A stretch of DNA of 56,714 nucleotides from an uncultured Clostridia bacterium (GCA_944386365.1 CALXAT010000004.1:1-56714); one strand, 5' to 3'; positions 8,414 through 17,867 are shown, numbered from the stretch's first letter. Translations and numbers: made by a program. Notes: generated from the letters alone by a model not told the origin.

Positions 8414-8893
8414 ATGTTAAATATTCATATTGTATGTATTGGAAAAATTAAAGAAAACTATTTAAAAGATGCCATAAAAGAATATTCTAAAAGATTAAGT
8501 AAATATTGTAAATTATCCATTTTAGAATTGCCTGATGAAAAAATACCTGACAAATTAAATGAGAGTCTTTCCAATGAAATAAAAAATAAAGAATCCAATA
8601 ATATATTGAATCACATCAAAAAAGATTCTTATATTATTTGCTTAGATTTAACTGGTAAAGAACTTTCCTCTGAAGAATTTTCAAAAAACATAGAAAATTT
8701 ATCTTTGCAAACAAGTAATATTACTTTTGTCATTGGAGGTTCTTTAGGACTTTCTTCTGATTTATTAAAAAAAGCTCACCAAAAGATATGTTTTTCAAAA
8801 ATGACATTTCCTCATCAATTAATTCGTGTCTTTTTATTAGAACAAATTTTTAGAGGATTTAAAATATCGAATGGTGAAACTTATCATAGATAA
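8414..8893 (+). CDS. rlmH: 23S rRNA pseudouridine-1915 N3-methyltransferase
   Basis: RlmH is a small SPOUT methyltransferase that methylates pseudouridine 1915 in helix 69 of 23S rRNA on the assembled ribosome. The 159-residue protein has the family start (INIxxxGKIKE-like) and the SAM-knot segment FVIGGSLGLS. It ends with the invariant MTFPHQL.R..LLEQIFRGFKI..GETYHR; the family ends in YHK or YHR, so the C-terminus is complete. The ribosome binding site is AAAGGAGTC. It lies next to walJ as in many Firmicutes. Confidence 0.95.
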   Translation: MLNIHIVCIGKIKENYLKDAIKEYSKRLSKYCKLSILELPDEKIPDKLNESLSNEIKNKESNNILNHIKKDSYIICLDLTGKELSSEEFSKNIENLSLQTSNITFVIGGSLGLSSDLLKKAHQKICFSKMTFPHQLIRVFLLEQIFRGFKISNGETYHR

Positions 8894-8905
8894 ATATATA
8901 TATTA

Positions 8906-9004
8906 TTTGTAGAGAAAATAACATAGAAAAAAATATTTAAAAGAATATAGGGGCAAAAAATTTTTAAATACTAATTATGGGGGATTTGTTATTTCCTCTA
9001 CAAA
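8906..9004. repeat. Long imperfect inverted repeat after rlmH
   Basis: The 18-base arm at 8906-8923 (TTTGTAGAGaAAATAACA) pairs with 8987-9004 with a single mismatch. The loop of about 63 bases is A-rich with two G-runs (GGGGC, GGGGG). The 290-base gap between rlmH and spmB has no other obvious feature. It could be a rho-independent type end, a small structured RNA or a miniature inverted-repeat element. No target-site duplication is obvious. Confidence 0.5.
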
Positions 9005-9186
9005 ATTAAAAACTTTAATTATTTTGGATTTATTTCTGATTTTAAAATTTTATTTAATAATATCTTTACAATGATTTTTCTTACTATAAAAAATATTGAA
9101 ATAAATATTAGAATTTTTAACAACATAATTATTTCATGTCCTTATTGAATCAATTTCCATTATTATACAATATATGTAAAATATTG

Positions 9187-9729
9187 TCAAGAAAAACTTT
9201 GCGACAAAAAACGACATACTACTACACTTGTTATAATTCCAACAATATCTGCTGTTAATGCTGCAATTAATACAAATCTTGTCTTTTTTATTTTTACACT
9301 TGATGAATACACTGCTATTGTATATAATGTTGTTTCTGTTGCTCCCATGATAACAGAAGCCATTATTCCTATCTGACTATCCACACCAAAATTTTTCATA
9401 ATATCTGTTGCTATAGCAATCGAACTACTTCCTGAAATTGGTCTTAAAATTGCAAGTGGCATCAATTCACTTGGAAAATTAATTAAACGCAATATGGGAT
9501 CTATCAATCTTATTACTATATCAATTACGCCAGAACTTCTTAATACTCCTATTGCTAAAAAAAGTCCAATCAAAGTGGGAAAAATATTTATTACAATTTT
9601 TATACCATCTTTTGCACCTTCAATAAATTTATCAAAAACTTCTTTTTTTTCTATAAAACCATATATTACAATTATGAATATAATAAGTGGCATAGCCAAA
9701 TTAGATACAAAATTTATAAATTCTATCAT
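9187..9729 (-). CDS. spmB: Spore maturation protein B
   Basis: A 180-residue integral membrane protein of the nucleoside-recognition (Gate) domain family. It has about four to five hydrophobic helices and the family motif LRPISGSSS, followed by GVDSQIGIMASVIMGATETTLYTIAVY. SpmA and SpmB are needed for normal dehydration of the spore core in Bacillus and Clostridium. The start overlaps the end of spmA by four bases (ATGA), so the two are translationally coupled. The C-terminus VCRFLSQSFS is short and hydrophobic. Confidence 0.92.
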   Translation of the reverse strand: MIEFINFVSNLAMPLIIFIIVIYGFIEKKEVFDKFIEGAKDGIKIVINIFPTLIGLFLAIGVLRSSGVIDIVIRLIDPILRLINFPSELMPLAILRPISGSSSIAIATDIMKNFGVDSQIGIMASVIMGATETTLYTIAVYSSSVKIKKTRFVLIAALTADIVGIITSVVVCRFLSQSFS

Positions 9730-10319
9730 AACCTCTCCCTTTTATTTACATATTTAATTAATAATTTTGTTATAGTAATGCCAGCTATGCCTGCACAAAT
9801 TGTTGCTATCCATACAGGAAAAATAATGGAAGTAGGATTTTCAGAACCTAAAGAACTTCTTATTGCTATTATAGTCGTTGGAATTATTTGAATAGATGCT
9901 GTATTTAGTACAATTAACATTATCATAGAATTGCTTAATTCTTCCTTGTTGTTATTTTCTTCTTGTAATGTTTCCATTGCTTTTAATCCTAATGGTGTTG
10001 CAGCATTACCTAATCCTAAAATATTGGCTATCATATTCATTGAAATTTCATTTTGTGCCTTTTTATTATTTTTAATTTCAGGAAAAAGAAATTTAATGAT
10101 TGGTTTTAACATTTTGTTAATTATCTGTATGATTCTTGTATTGTTGGCAATATTAATAATGCCACTCCATAAACACATTGTTCCTAACATCGTTATACTT
10201 AAATTTACAGCATTATCAACACTTTCAAATATACCAGAATTTAGGTTTTGAAGATTTCCTGAAAAAATTGCATAAGAAAATGAGATTATGATAAAAATTG
10301 GCCAAATTAAGTTTAACAT
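9726..10319 (-). CDS. spmA: Spore maturation protein A
   Basis: A membrane protein of 197 residues in the same nucleoside-recognition family as SpmB, with the motif GLGNAATPLGLKAMETLQ. It begins LNLIWPIFIIISFSYA, the first membrane helix. I start at the ATG at 10319 because TAGGTGAT ends 3-8 bases upstream; GTG and ATG codons three codons earlier overlap that site. It stops with TGA inside the spmB start codon, showing that TGA is a stop in this organism. The gene is divergent from the abrB-like regulator. Confidence 0.92.
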   Translation of the reverse strand: MLNLIWPIFIIISFSYAIFSGNLQNLNSGIFESVDNAVNLSITMLGTMCLWSGIINIANNTRIIQIINKMLKPIIKFLFPEIKNNKKAQNEISMNMIANILGLGNAATPLGLKAMETLQEENNNKEELSNSMIMLIVLNTASIQIIPTTIIAIRSSLGSENPTSIIFPVWIATICAGIAGITITKLLIKYVNKRERL

Positions 10320-10371
10320 ATCCATCACCTAAATAATTTTATTCTAATATGAACTTTTTATTACTTTTTAA

Positions 10372-10400
10372 TTGACCTAACTTTGTATTTGTGATATATT
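10372..10400 (+). promoter_or_regulatory. Promoter of the AbrB-family gene
   Basis: TTGACC (10372-10377), a 17-base spacer and TATATT (10395-10400). A GGGGGG ribosome binding site follows before the ATG at 10449. Confidence 0.65.
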
Positions 10401-10448
10401 AACAATGTATATAGGGTTGTAATTTAACTTTTTAAGGGGGGATAAGCT

Positions 10449-10703
10449 ATGAAATCAACTGGAATTATTAGAAAAGTAGACGAATTGGGAAGAGTTGTCA
10501 TTCCTATAGAAATCAGAAATCAATTTAACATTGCGGAAAAAGATCCTATTGAAATATATGTTGATGGTTCATCAATTGTATTAAAAAAATATGAACCAAA
10601 TTGTATTTTTTGTGGAAATACTGAAAACTTAATTAGTTATAATGATAAATTAATTTGTGAAGAATGTTCAAAAAAAATTAGTAAATTAAAGCCAAATAAG
10701 TAA
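10449..10703 (+). CDS. abrB: AbrB/SpoVT-family transition-state regulator with zinc-ribbon tail
   Basis: Residues 1-45 are the SpoVT-AbrB swapped-hairpin DNA-binding domain: KSTGIIRKVDELGRVVIPIEIRNQFNI. Residues 52-75 carry two CxxC pairs (CIFC, CEEC) that would hold a zinc ion. This is the common clostridial AbrB layout of about 80-85 residues. Family members repress stationary-phase and sporulation genes during growth. Position next to rsmI and the trmN6-like gene matches the yabB-yabC-abrB neighbourhood of Bacillus. It has its own promoter and terminator. Confidence 0.88.
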   Translation: MKSTGIIRKVDELGRVVIPIEIRNQFNIAEKDPIEIYVDGSSIVLKKYEPNCIFCGNTENLISYNDKLICEECSKKISKLKPNK

Positions 10704-10730
10704 GAGCAAATTCTCTTACTTATTTTTTAT
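10694..10730 (+). terminator. Terminator of the AbrB-family gene
   Basis: AAATAAGTAAGAG and CTCTTACTTATTT pair around a six-base loop and are followed by a T run. The stem overlaps the stop codon. Confidence 0.85.
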
Positions 10731-10755
10731 TTTTTTATCTTTCTATATTTTATGT

Positions 10756-11607
10756 TTATATTTCACTTTTATTTATAAATTTCTGATAAATTTCATTTTT
10801 ATTAACATTCCTATCTTTGGCAATCTGTTTTATAATTTCTTTTTTAGCTAATCCTTTTTCTTTATAATATTGATAATGTTCCTCTAAAGAAAAATTTAGA
10901 AAATTATTTTCTTCTCTCTTTTTAGCCCCTTCTATGATTAAAACAATTTCTCCTTTTATTTCTTTTGCCTTTTCTATTAACTTATCTATATCCTCTCGAA
11001 TATATTCCTCGTGGATTTTAGTTAATTCTCTCGCTAATACAATTTTTCTATTCTCTATTATTTCCTTCAAATCCTTTAACGTTGTTTCTAACTTATGTGG
11101 TGCTTCATATAATATAATCGTTTTAGTTGTATTTTTTATTTCTTCTAATTTTTCCTTTCTATTCTTTTTATTTAACGGTAAAAATCCTATAAATACAAAT
11201 TCTTTTGTATCTAATCCTGAGCAAATTAATGCATTAATCATAGCACAAGCTCCCGGAATTGGAACAATCTGAATATTTTCTTCTATACATTTCTTAATGA
11301 CCTCTTCTCCTGGATCACAAATTCCTGGTGTACCTGCATCAGAAACAAGTGCTATATTTTTACCTTCTTTTAGTTCTTTGATAAGTATATCTGTCTTTAC
11401 ATCTTCATTATGCCTATGATAACTAATTAACGGTTTTGAAATTTCTAAATGATTCAATAATTTTAAAGTATGTCGTGTATCTTCAGCAGCAATTAAATCT
11501 ACTTCTTTTAAAACTTTTATTGCTCGTAATGTAATATCTTCTAAATTTCCAATTGGTGTTGCTACAATATATAAAATACCGATTTCTTTTTGATTTATTT
11601 CTTTCAT
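10756..11607 (-). CDS. rsmI: 16S rRNA 2'-O-ribose C1402 methyltransferase
   Basis: A tetrapyrrole-methylase-fold enzyme of 283 residues that 2'-O-methylates C1402 in the decoding centre of 16S rRNA. Visible motifs are GILYIVATPIGNLEDITLRA at the N-terminus, then DLIAAEDTRHTLKLLN, SDAGTPGICDPGE and IPIPGACA; these are the SAM-binding loops of the RsmI/YraL family. The C-terminal 50 residues form the small basic RsmI tail domain. It is downstream of the trmN6-like gene on the minus strand, about 30 bases apart, likely one operon. Confidence 0.93.
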   Translation of the reverse strand: MKEINQKEIGILYIVATPIGNLEDITLRAIKVLKEVDLIAAEDTRHTLKLLNHLEISKPLISYHRHNEDVKTDILIKELKEGKNIALVSDAGTPGICDPGEEVIKKCIEENIQIVPIPGACAMINALICSGLDTKEFVFIGFLPLNKKNRKEKLEEIKNTTKTIILYEAPHKLETTLKDLKEIIENRKIVLARELTKIHEEYIREDIDKLIEKAKEIKGEIVLIIEGAKKREENNFLNFSLEEHYQYYKEKGLAKKEIIKQIAKDRNVNKNEIYQKFINKSEI

Positions 11608-11637
11608 GAATTTTTCCTTTCTTTTTTTATTAATCTT

Positions 11638-12387
11638 TTATTTTTTATTATAAATTTTTAAAATTTCATCTGTATATTCTCCATTTTTATTATAAATATA
11701 CAAGTTTTTTTCTAATTTTAAAAATGGTCTAGCATTTTTTATACCTTGTACTAAAACTAATTTTGATACTGCTTGTATATTAGAATAAACAAATTTTATT
11801 TTTTTAGGTTCTATTTTATATTTTCTCATAGTACATAATAAATCTACTAGCCTTTCTGGTCTATATACAATATAAAATTCTCCCTTATCTTTTAGCATAT
11901 CTTTAGAAATTTTTACAAAATCCTCTAAATTTGCTTCTACCTCATGTCTGGAAATTAATTTCCTTGTATCTTCATTTTGCACACCTGTTGCTTCTTTTTT
12001 ATATGGTGGATTTGTCACAATCACATCAAATGTGTTTTTCTTAAAATACTTATTCATGTTTATGATGTTATCATGAATGATCTTAAATCTATTTTCCAGA
12101 TGATTTAGCTGTATACTTCTATTGGCCATTTCACAAACTTCTTCTTGAACTTCTACTCCTGTGATTTCAGATAACTGTGTTTTTCCACACAATAACGTTG
12201 CAATAATACCCGTCCCTGTACCCAAGTCTAGTACCTTTGCTCCTTTTTTAATTTGTTTTGCAAAGTCTGAAAGTAATATACTATCTATTCCAAAGCAAAA
12301 TCCTTCTTTATTTTGAATAATTTTTAATCCTTTACATTCTAAATCATCTATTCTCTCATTTTCCTTTAATTCTATATTTTTTTTCAT
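11638..12387 (-). CDS. trmN6: TrmN6-like (YabB) tRNA/RNA adenine-N6 methyltransferase
   Basis: A class I SAM methyltransferase of 249 residues. The glycine loop LDLGTGTGIIATLL lies near residues 55-70. The catalytic NPPY motif (VTNPPYKK, near 126) is typical of N6-adenine methyltransferases. The N-terminal GLKIIQNKEGFCFGIDSILL is the signature of the YabB/TrmN6 group, which modifies A37 of tRNA-Val in E. coli. Pairing with rsmI and closeness to abrB repeat the Bacillus yabB-yabC-abrB order. The ribosome binding site is GGGGATTGAG. A TTTACA-18-TACAAT promoter lies upstream on the minus strand. Confidence 0.88.
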   Translation of the reverse strand: MKKNIELKENERIDDLECKGLKIIQNKEGFCFGIDSILLSDFAKQIKKGAKVLDLGTGTGIIATLLCGKTQLSEITGVEVQEEVCEMANRSIQLNHLENRFKIIHDNIINMNKYFKKNTFDVIVTNPPYKKEATGVQNEDTRKLISRHEVEANLEDFVKISKDMLKDKGEFYIVYRPERLVDLLCTMRKYKIEPKKIKFVYSNIQAVSKLVLVQGIKNARPFLKLEKNLYIYNKNGEYTDEILKIYNKK

Positions 12388-12517
12388 CTCAATCCCCTAC
12401 AATTATCTTGTTTTGTCATATTGTATCACATTTACATAATGTTTGTAAACATTTCTTTTTATAACATTTTTTTAAACATATCATATACTATTATATATAA
12501 ACTTTTGAGGTGATTTT

Positions 12518-12700
12518 ATGGATAAAAAAATCATAAAACCAATAGAAAACAGAGATGGAAAATGCCCATCCCCTAAAAAGAAATTTAATTTTAAATGTTG
12601 CAAAGATAATACGATTAAATCTTTACATGAAGTTGAATATTTTTTAAACCATTTTAATCGATTCATTAAATATATTAAACTATTTAAAATCTTAAAATAA
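12518..12700 (+). CDS. Small lysine-rich protein of unknown function
   Basis: A 60-residue protein with a strong ribosome binding site (GAGGTGATTTT before ATG), standing between two minus-strand genes. It is basic, with a Cys at residue 15, a CC pair near 27-28 and a C-terminal amphipathic stretch rich in Phe, Ile and Lys (LNHFNRFIKYIKLFKILK). No family recognised. The good start signal and lack of an overlapping gene argue that it is real; a role in DNA or membrane binding would be a guess. Confidence 0.55.
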   Translation: MDKKIIKPIENRDGKCPSPKKKFNFKCCKDNTIKSLHEVEYFLNHFNRFIKYIKLFKILK

Positions 12701-12719
12701 TTTTATAAAATATTTACAT

Positions 12720-13265
12720 TTATGTATTTGAACGTAATGTATAAATTTCGTTAAATTCTTCATTCTCTTCACCATTAATTAAAATCTTAATAGAATTTAT
12801 TTCTGTAAGTTGTGTTAATGTTTTTACTAGACTATCAATTATATTTTGTTTTACAGTTGGATCTTCTTTATTATAATTTAAAAATTCATTAGAAAAATCT
12901 ATATATAACATATCTTTTTCTAAATATGTTTTGTTTAATTTTGTATTTTCTGGAAGTAATCTTGTATATTTTTCATTTTTAGGACCTTCTATTAACATAT
13001 TTACCAATTTATCATATGGTGTATTCATAATTTCTTTTATATCTACTAATCTTGCTTCTGGTGCTAATGCATTTGTTTCTTTTTCTAAAAAATATAGGCT
13101 AACAATTGTCTGTCTATTTTGTTCTTCTGTAATTTCTTCCTCTGGCGTATATTCCTCTATTGTCGTTTCTTGTTGTTGTCTTTTAAAATAATGAATTATG
13201 AAATATCCTCCTACTAATATCACAATTAATAATCCTGTAAAAATCATTATAATCTTTTTATTCAT
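12720..13265 (-). CDS. GerMN-domain sporulation/germination protein
   Basis: A 181-residue protein with an N-terminal membrane anchor (residues 5-27) and no lipobox cysteine. A glutamate-rich linker follows, then one GerMN domain: TIVSLYFLEKETNALAPEAR..., LLIEGP-like 'MLIEGP', then LLPENTKL and MLYIDFSNEFLN, ending INSIKILINGEE. GerM in Bacillus has two such domains and acts at the septum during sporulation. This is the single-domain version common in clostridia. The ribosome binding site is AAGGAATG. It is monocistronic. Confidence 0.85.
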   Translation of the reverse strand: MNKKIIMIFTGLLIVILVGGYFIIHYFKRQQQETTIEEYTPEEEITEEQNRQTIVSLYFLEKETNALAPEARLVDIKEIMNTPYDKLVNMLIEGPKNEKYTRLLPENTKLNKTYLEKDMLYIDFSNEFLNYNKEDPTVKQNIIDSLVKTLTQLTEINSIKILINGEENEEFNEIYTLRSNT

Positions 13266-13470
13266 TTACAACATTCCTTTCCTTAGATATTCCTTTTCTT
13301 TAAAATATCTTTTCAATTTCATTTATCTATTACTTATTGTATTTCTTGTTTGTCCTAATTAGAACTCTTATATATTAAAATTAAAAAGTTATTTGAAAAT
13401 TCTCATTTTATTACTTCAAAATTAATGAAAAACATGTTCTTTTTTTGCTAACTTTTACAGTATTTTCCAT

Positions 13471-13499
13471 TTGACAAAAGTGGCTTTTCCGTATACAAT
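13471..13499 (+). promoter_or_regulatory. Promoter of the activase gene
   Basis: TTGACA (13471-13476), a 17-base spacer and TACAAT (13494-13499): the most consensus-like -35 of this half of the window. The preceding 200 bases back to the GerMN gene hold nothing else I can support. Confidence 0.75.
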
Positions 13500-13513
13500 T
13501 AGGGTGGTTTATT

Positions 13514-13555
13514 ATGAAAAAATATATACAAAAAAGGAGTTTTTGTCATGAATGA
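13514..13555 (+). CDS. Leader peptide overlapping the activase start
   Basis: An ATG behind AGGGTGG opens a 13-codon frame (MKKYIQKRSFCHE) that ends in TGA at 13553-13555, eight bases inside the activase gene. The activase ribosome binding site (AAAGGAG) lies within this leader, so translation of the two is physically linked. The peptide has an Arg-Ser-Phe-Cys-His end but no long run of one amino acid, so a classic amino-acid attenuator is not evident. Confidence 0.45.
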   Translation: MKKYIQKRSFCHE

Positions 13556-16500
13556 AATATTACATGTTGGACTTGATGTTGGATCTACAACAGTTAAAAT
13601 TATTGTAATGGATAATAACAAAAATACCATATATTCTGATTATCGTAGACATTTTTCAGACGCTAAAAAAACAGTTTGTGATGTGCTAGAAGAATTATTA
13701 GAAAAATATCCTTCTTCTTCTTTTACAGTTGCTTTAACTGGTTCTGGAGCTATGTCTGCAGCAAAATTTTTAGGTGTTGATTTTATTCAAGAAGTTGTTT
13801 CTTGTAAAAGAGTCATTGAAAAATATTTTCCTAAAACAGATGTTGTTATTGAATTAGGTGGAGAAGATGCTAAAATCATCTATTTTGATAATTCTATTGA
13901 GCAAAGAATGAATGGAACTTGTGCTGGCGGAACTGGTGCATTCTTAGATCAAATGGCTTCTTTATTACATACAGATACGGCAGGATTAAATGAATTAGCA
14001 AAAGGATATCAAACAATTTATCCAATTGCTTCTCGTTGTGGTGTTTTTGCAAAAACGGATATTCAACCTTTAATTAATGAAGGTGCTGCAAAAGAAGATA
14101 TTGCTGCTTCCATTTTTCAAGCAGTTGTTAATCAAACGATTAGTGGATTGGCTTGTGGCAGACCAATTAGAGGAAATGTTGCCTTTTTAGGTGGTCCTTT
14201 AAGTTATCTTCCAGAATTAAGAAAACGTTTTATTGAAACCTTGCATTTGACAGATGATCAAGTTATTGTGCCTGATAATGCTCATTTGTTAGTTGCTAAA
14301 GGTGCAGCTTTAGATTCTTTTAATACAGAGGTAATTACACCTGATGAATTAGAGAAAAAAATAGAGAATTTCAAAAATTCTCATGATACAACTACACAAC
14401 CACTTGACCCTTTATTTAAAGATGAAGCAGAATATGAGGCTTTTAAAGAAAGACATAGTAAAGCAACCGTTCCTTCAAAACCATTAGAAAATTATGAAGG
14501 AGATTGTTTCCTAGGAATTGATGCAGGTTCTACAACGACAAAACTTGTATTAATCGATAGAGATGGTAACTTGTTATATTCTCTATATGGTAGTAATGAG
14601 GGAAATCCATTACAAAGTGTTATGGATATGTTAAGAAAATTGTATAAAGTCTTACCTAGAAAAGCGATTTTAAGATATAGTGGTGTAACAGGTTATGGTG
14701 AAAAATTAATTCAAACAGCACTAAATGTTGATTTAAATGAAATTGAAACCATTGCTCATTATACAGCTGCTAAAACCTTTGAACCTGATGTAACCAGTAT
14801 TGTGGATATTGGTGGGCAAGATATGAAATATATCAGAATCAAAAATGGTTCTATTGATAATATCATGTTAAATGAAGCTTGTTCTTCTGGATGTGGTTCT
14901 TTTATTGAAACATTTGCTAAGAGTTTAAATTTAGAAATATCTGAATTCGTAAAAGAAGCTATCAAATCTAGAACACCTGTTGATTTAGGTTCAAGATGTA
15001 CCGTATTTATGAACTCAAAAATCAAACAAGCACAAAAAGAAGGCTATTCCGTTGGTGATATTTCTAGTGGATTATCCTATTCTGTTATCAAAAATGCTAT
15101 CCAAAAAGTTATGAAGGTAAGAGATGTAGAAACTTTAGGAAAACATATTGTTGTACAAGGTGGTACTTTCTATAATGATGCTGTCCTTAGAGCTTTTGAA
15201 TTGATTGTTGGTAAAAATGTAGTAAGACCAAATATTTCAGGATTAATGGGTGCTTACGGAATGGCTTTACTTTCAAAAGAACAATATGAAGCCAATTTAG
15301 ATATGGAATATACCTCTACTATCTTAAAAGAAGATGAATTAGATAATTTAAAAATAAAAATTACACATACACATTGTAATAACTGTGAAAACCATTGTAA
15401 ATTAACCATTAACAAATTTAGCAATGGCCAAATTCATGTAACAGGTAATCGTTGTGAAAAAGGTGCCGGTATTGTTACAAAATCTAAAAATTTACCTAAT
15501 TTAGTACAATACAAATATCATAGAATTTTTGATTATACACCATTAGAAGAACAATATGCAACAAGAGGAACCATCGGAATCCCTAGGGTTTTAAATATGT
15601 ATGAGGATTATCCTTTCTGGTTTACTTTTCTTACTAGTTTAGGATTTAGAGTTATTCTTTCTGAAAAAAGTACTAGAAAAACGTATGAAAAAGGTATGGA
15701 ATCAATGCCTTCGGAATCTGTATGTTATCCAGCCAAACTTTCTCATGGACATATTGAAAGTTTATTAGAACAAGGTATTAAAACCATCTTTTATCCTTGT
15801 ATGCCATATTCTAGAAAAGAATATGAAAAAGCAGATAACCATTATAACTGCCCAATTGTTATATCTTATTCTGAAGTATTAAAAAACAATGTAGAAGGAT
15901 TAAAAGACCCTAGCGTAAAATTCTTAAATCCATTCTTACCATTTGATAAGAAAAACTTAGTAAAAAGAATATTAGAATTAGATGAGTTTAAACCATATAA
16001 CTTTACAAAAGAAGAATTAAATGAAGCAGCAGATAAAGCAGAACAAGAATATCAAAAATGCAAAGAAGATATCCGTAGAAAAGGTGCAGAAACTGTAAAA
16101 TACATAGAAGAAAACCATTTAAAGGGTATTGTTTTAGCTGGCCGTCCATATCATGTAGATCCAGAAATCAACCATGGTATTGATACTTTAATTACTTCAT
16201 TAGGATTATGTGTTTTAACAGAGGATAGTATTTCAAACCAAACAGAAGTAAAAAGACCAATCCGTGTTGTTGACCAATGGGTATTCCATGCAAGACTTTA
16301 TGCTGCAGCCGATTTTGTTGGAAAACATGATTTCCTAGAACTCGTACAATTAAATTCTTTTGGATGTGGTGTTGATGCTGTTACAACAGACCAAGTAGAA
16401 GAAATTTTGTCTAGTTATGATAAAATGTATACGTTAATAAAAATTGATGAAGTCAATAACCTAGGTGCTGTTAGAATTCGTATTCGTTCATTACTTGCTA

Positions 16501-17867
16501 GCATGAAAAGACGTGAAAAAGAAAAAAGAGAAAACAAACCTATGGGGAATTATGAACAACATAAAAAAATCTTTACAAAGGATATGAAAAAAGATTATAC
16601 AATTTTAATACCACAAATGGCACCTATTCATTTTGAATTATTAGAAGCTGCCGTACAATCTAGTGGATATAAAGTAGAATTATTAAGAGAATGTACACAA
16701 AAAACAGTAGAAACTGGATTAAAATATGTCAATAATGATGCTTGTTACCCATCTATCTTAGTTACAGGACAAATGATTGAAGCATTACAATCTGGTAAAT
16801 ATGATTTAAATAGAACTGCTTTAATCATGTCTCAAACAGGTGGTGGATGTAGAGCAACCAATTATATAGGATTTATTAGAAAAGCATTAAAAGATGCAGG
16901 ATTTGAAAATATACCTGTTATTTCCTTTAATATCGTTGGTATGGAAAAAATGCCTGGATTTAAAATAACTGTTCCATTAATTGAACGTTTATTAAAAACT
17001 GTCCTATATGGTGATTTATTACAAAAAATGTTAACAAAAAATAGAGCTTATGAAAAGCATAAAGGTGAAACACAAAAACTGTTTGATGAATGGATGGTAA
17101 AATGTAAAAAATTGCTTCAAAAATCATCAAACAAAGAATTTAAACAAAGTATTTATGACATTGTTAATGACTTTGAAAAAATAGAATTAGATACATCCAT
17201 TGAAAAACCTAGGGTTGGTATTGTTGGAGAAGTTCTTATTAAATATCACCCATTTGGAAATAATCATGTTGCAGATTTATTAGAAAAAGAAGGCGCTGAA
17301 GTAATCTTACCTGATTTTATGGGATTTGTGAAATTTATGGCTACACATAAAATTACATTTAATAGTTTATTAAAAACCAATAAAACTTCTGCTAAAATTA
17401 TGAAAGCCGCTATCAAATTGATTGATATATTAGAAAAAGATATGAAAATTGCTTTGGCAAATTCTAAAAAAGGTTATTTACCACCTTGTGATATTTGGCA
17501 CTTAGAAGATAAAGTTAAAGACGTTTTATCTATCGGAAATCAAACAGGTGAAGGTTGGTTTTTAACAGCCGAAATGATAGAATATATTGAGCATGATATT
17601 CCAAATATCATTTGTGTTCAACCATTTGCTTGTTTACCAAACCATGTTGTTGGTAAAGGTGTTATTAAAACCATTAGGGAAAAATATCCAGATGCTAATA
17701 TTTCTCCTGTTGACTATGATCCAGGTGCTAGTGAAACCAATCAAGCAAATAGAATTAAATTGCTAATGACAGTTGCAAAAGATAACTTAGCTACAAAACA
17801 AAAAGAAAAGAAAGCACTTGAAAAAGAAAATAAAACAGAAGATATTAAGGAAAAAGTTGAAAGTTAA
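13548..17867 (+). CDS. 2-hydroxyacyl-CoA dehydratase activase-related giant protein
   Basis: A 1439-residue protein with two consecutive BcrA/BadF/HgdC-type ATPase (ASKHA) domains. The first (about 1-270) has VGLDVGSTTVKIIVMD, GGEDAKI and NGTCAGGTGAF, whose Cys125 would hold the [4Fe-4S] cluster. The second (about 320-590) has GIDAGSTTTKLVLID, GGQDMKYI and ACSSGCGSF. A DUF2229 region and a C-terminal part related to the dehydratase component follow. HgdC-type activases inject electrons into 2-hydroxyacyl-CoA dehydratases using ATP. The role of these long fusions, common in anaerobic clostridia, is not established. It is oxygen sensitive by analogy, so it supports an anaerobic host. Confidence 0.88.
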   Translation: MNEILHVGLDVGSTTVKIIVMDNNKNTIYSDYRRHFSDAKKTVCDVLEELLEKYPSSSFTVALTGSGAMSAAKFLGVDFIQEVVSCKRVIEKYFPKTDVVIELGGEDAKIIYFDNSIEQRMNGTCAGGTGAFLDQMASLLHTDTAGLNELAKGYQTIYPIASRCGVFAKTDIQPLINEGAAKEDIAASIFQAVVNQTISGLACGRPIRGNVAFLGGPLSYLPELRKRFIETLHLTDDQVIVPDNAHLLVAKGAALDSFNTEVITPDELEKKIENFKNSHDTTTQPLDPLFKDEAEYEAFKERHSKATVPSKPLENYEGDCFLGIDAGSTTTKLVLIDRDGNLLYSLYGSNEGNPLQSVMDMLRKLYKVLPRKAILRYSGVTGYGEKLIQTALNVDLNEIETIAHYTAAKTFEPDVTSIVDIGGQDMKYIRIKNGSIDNIMLNEACSSGCGSFIETFAKSLNLEISEFVKEAIKSRTPVDLGSRCTVFMNSKIKQAQKEGYSVGDISSGLSYSVIKNAIQKVMKVRDVETLGKHIVVQGGTFYNDAVLRAFELIVGKNVVRPNISGLMGAYGMALLSKEQYEANLDMEYTSTILKEDELDNLKIKITHTHCNNCENHCKLTINKFSNGQIHVTGNRCEKGAGIVTKSKNLPNLVQYKYHRIFDYTPLEEQYATRGTIGIPRVLNMYEDYPFWFTFLTSLGFRVILSEKSTRKTYEKGMESMPSESVCYPAKLSHGHIESLLEQGIKTIFYPCMPYSRKEYEKADNHYNCPIVISYSEVLKNNVEGLKDPSVKFLNPFLPFDKKNLVKRILELDEFKPYNFTKEELNEAADKAEQEYQKCKEDIRRKGAETVKYIEENHLKGIVLAGRPYHVDPEINHGIDTLITSLGLCVLTEDSISNQTEVKRPIRVVDQWVFHARLYAAADFVGKHDFLELVQLNSFGCGVDAVTTDQVEEILSSYDKMYTLIKIDEVNNLGAVRIRIRSLLASMKRREKEKRENKPMGNYEQHKKIFTKDMKKDYTILIPQMAPIHFELLEAAVQSSGYKVELLRECTQKTVETGLKYVNNDACYPSILVTGQMIEALQSGKYDLNRTALIMSQTGGGCRATNYIGFIRKALKDAGFENIPVISFNIVGMEKMPGFKITVPLIERLLKTVLYGDLLQKMLTKNRAYEKHKGETQKLFDEWMVKCKKLLQKSSNKEFKQSIYDIVNDFEKIELDTSIEKPRVGIVGEVLIKYHPFGNNHVADLLEKEGAEVILPDFMGFVKFMATHKITFNSLLKTNKTSAKIMKAAIKLIDILEKDMKIALANSKKGYLPPCDIWHLEDKVKDVLSIGNQTGEGWFLTAEMIEYIEHDIPNIICVQPFACLPNHVVGKGVIKTIREKYPDANISPVDYDPGASETNQANRIKLLMTVAKDNLATKQKEKKALEKENKTEDIKEKVES

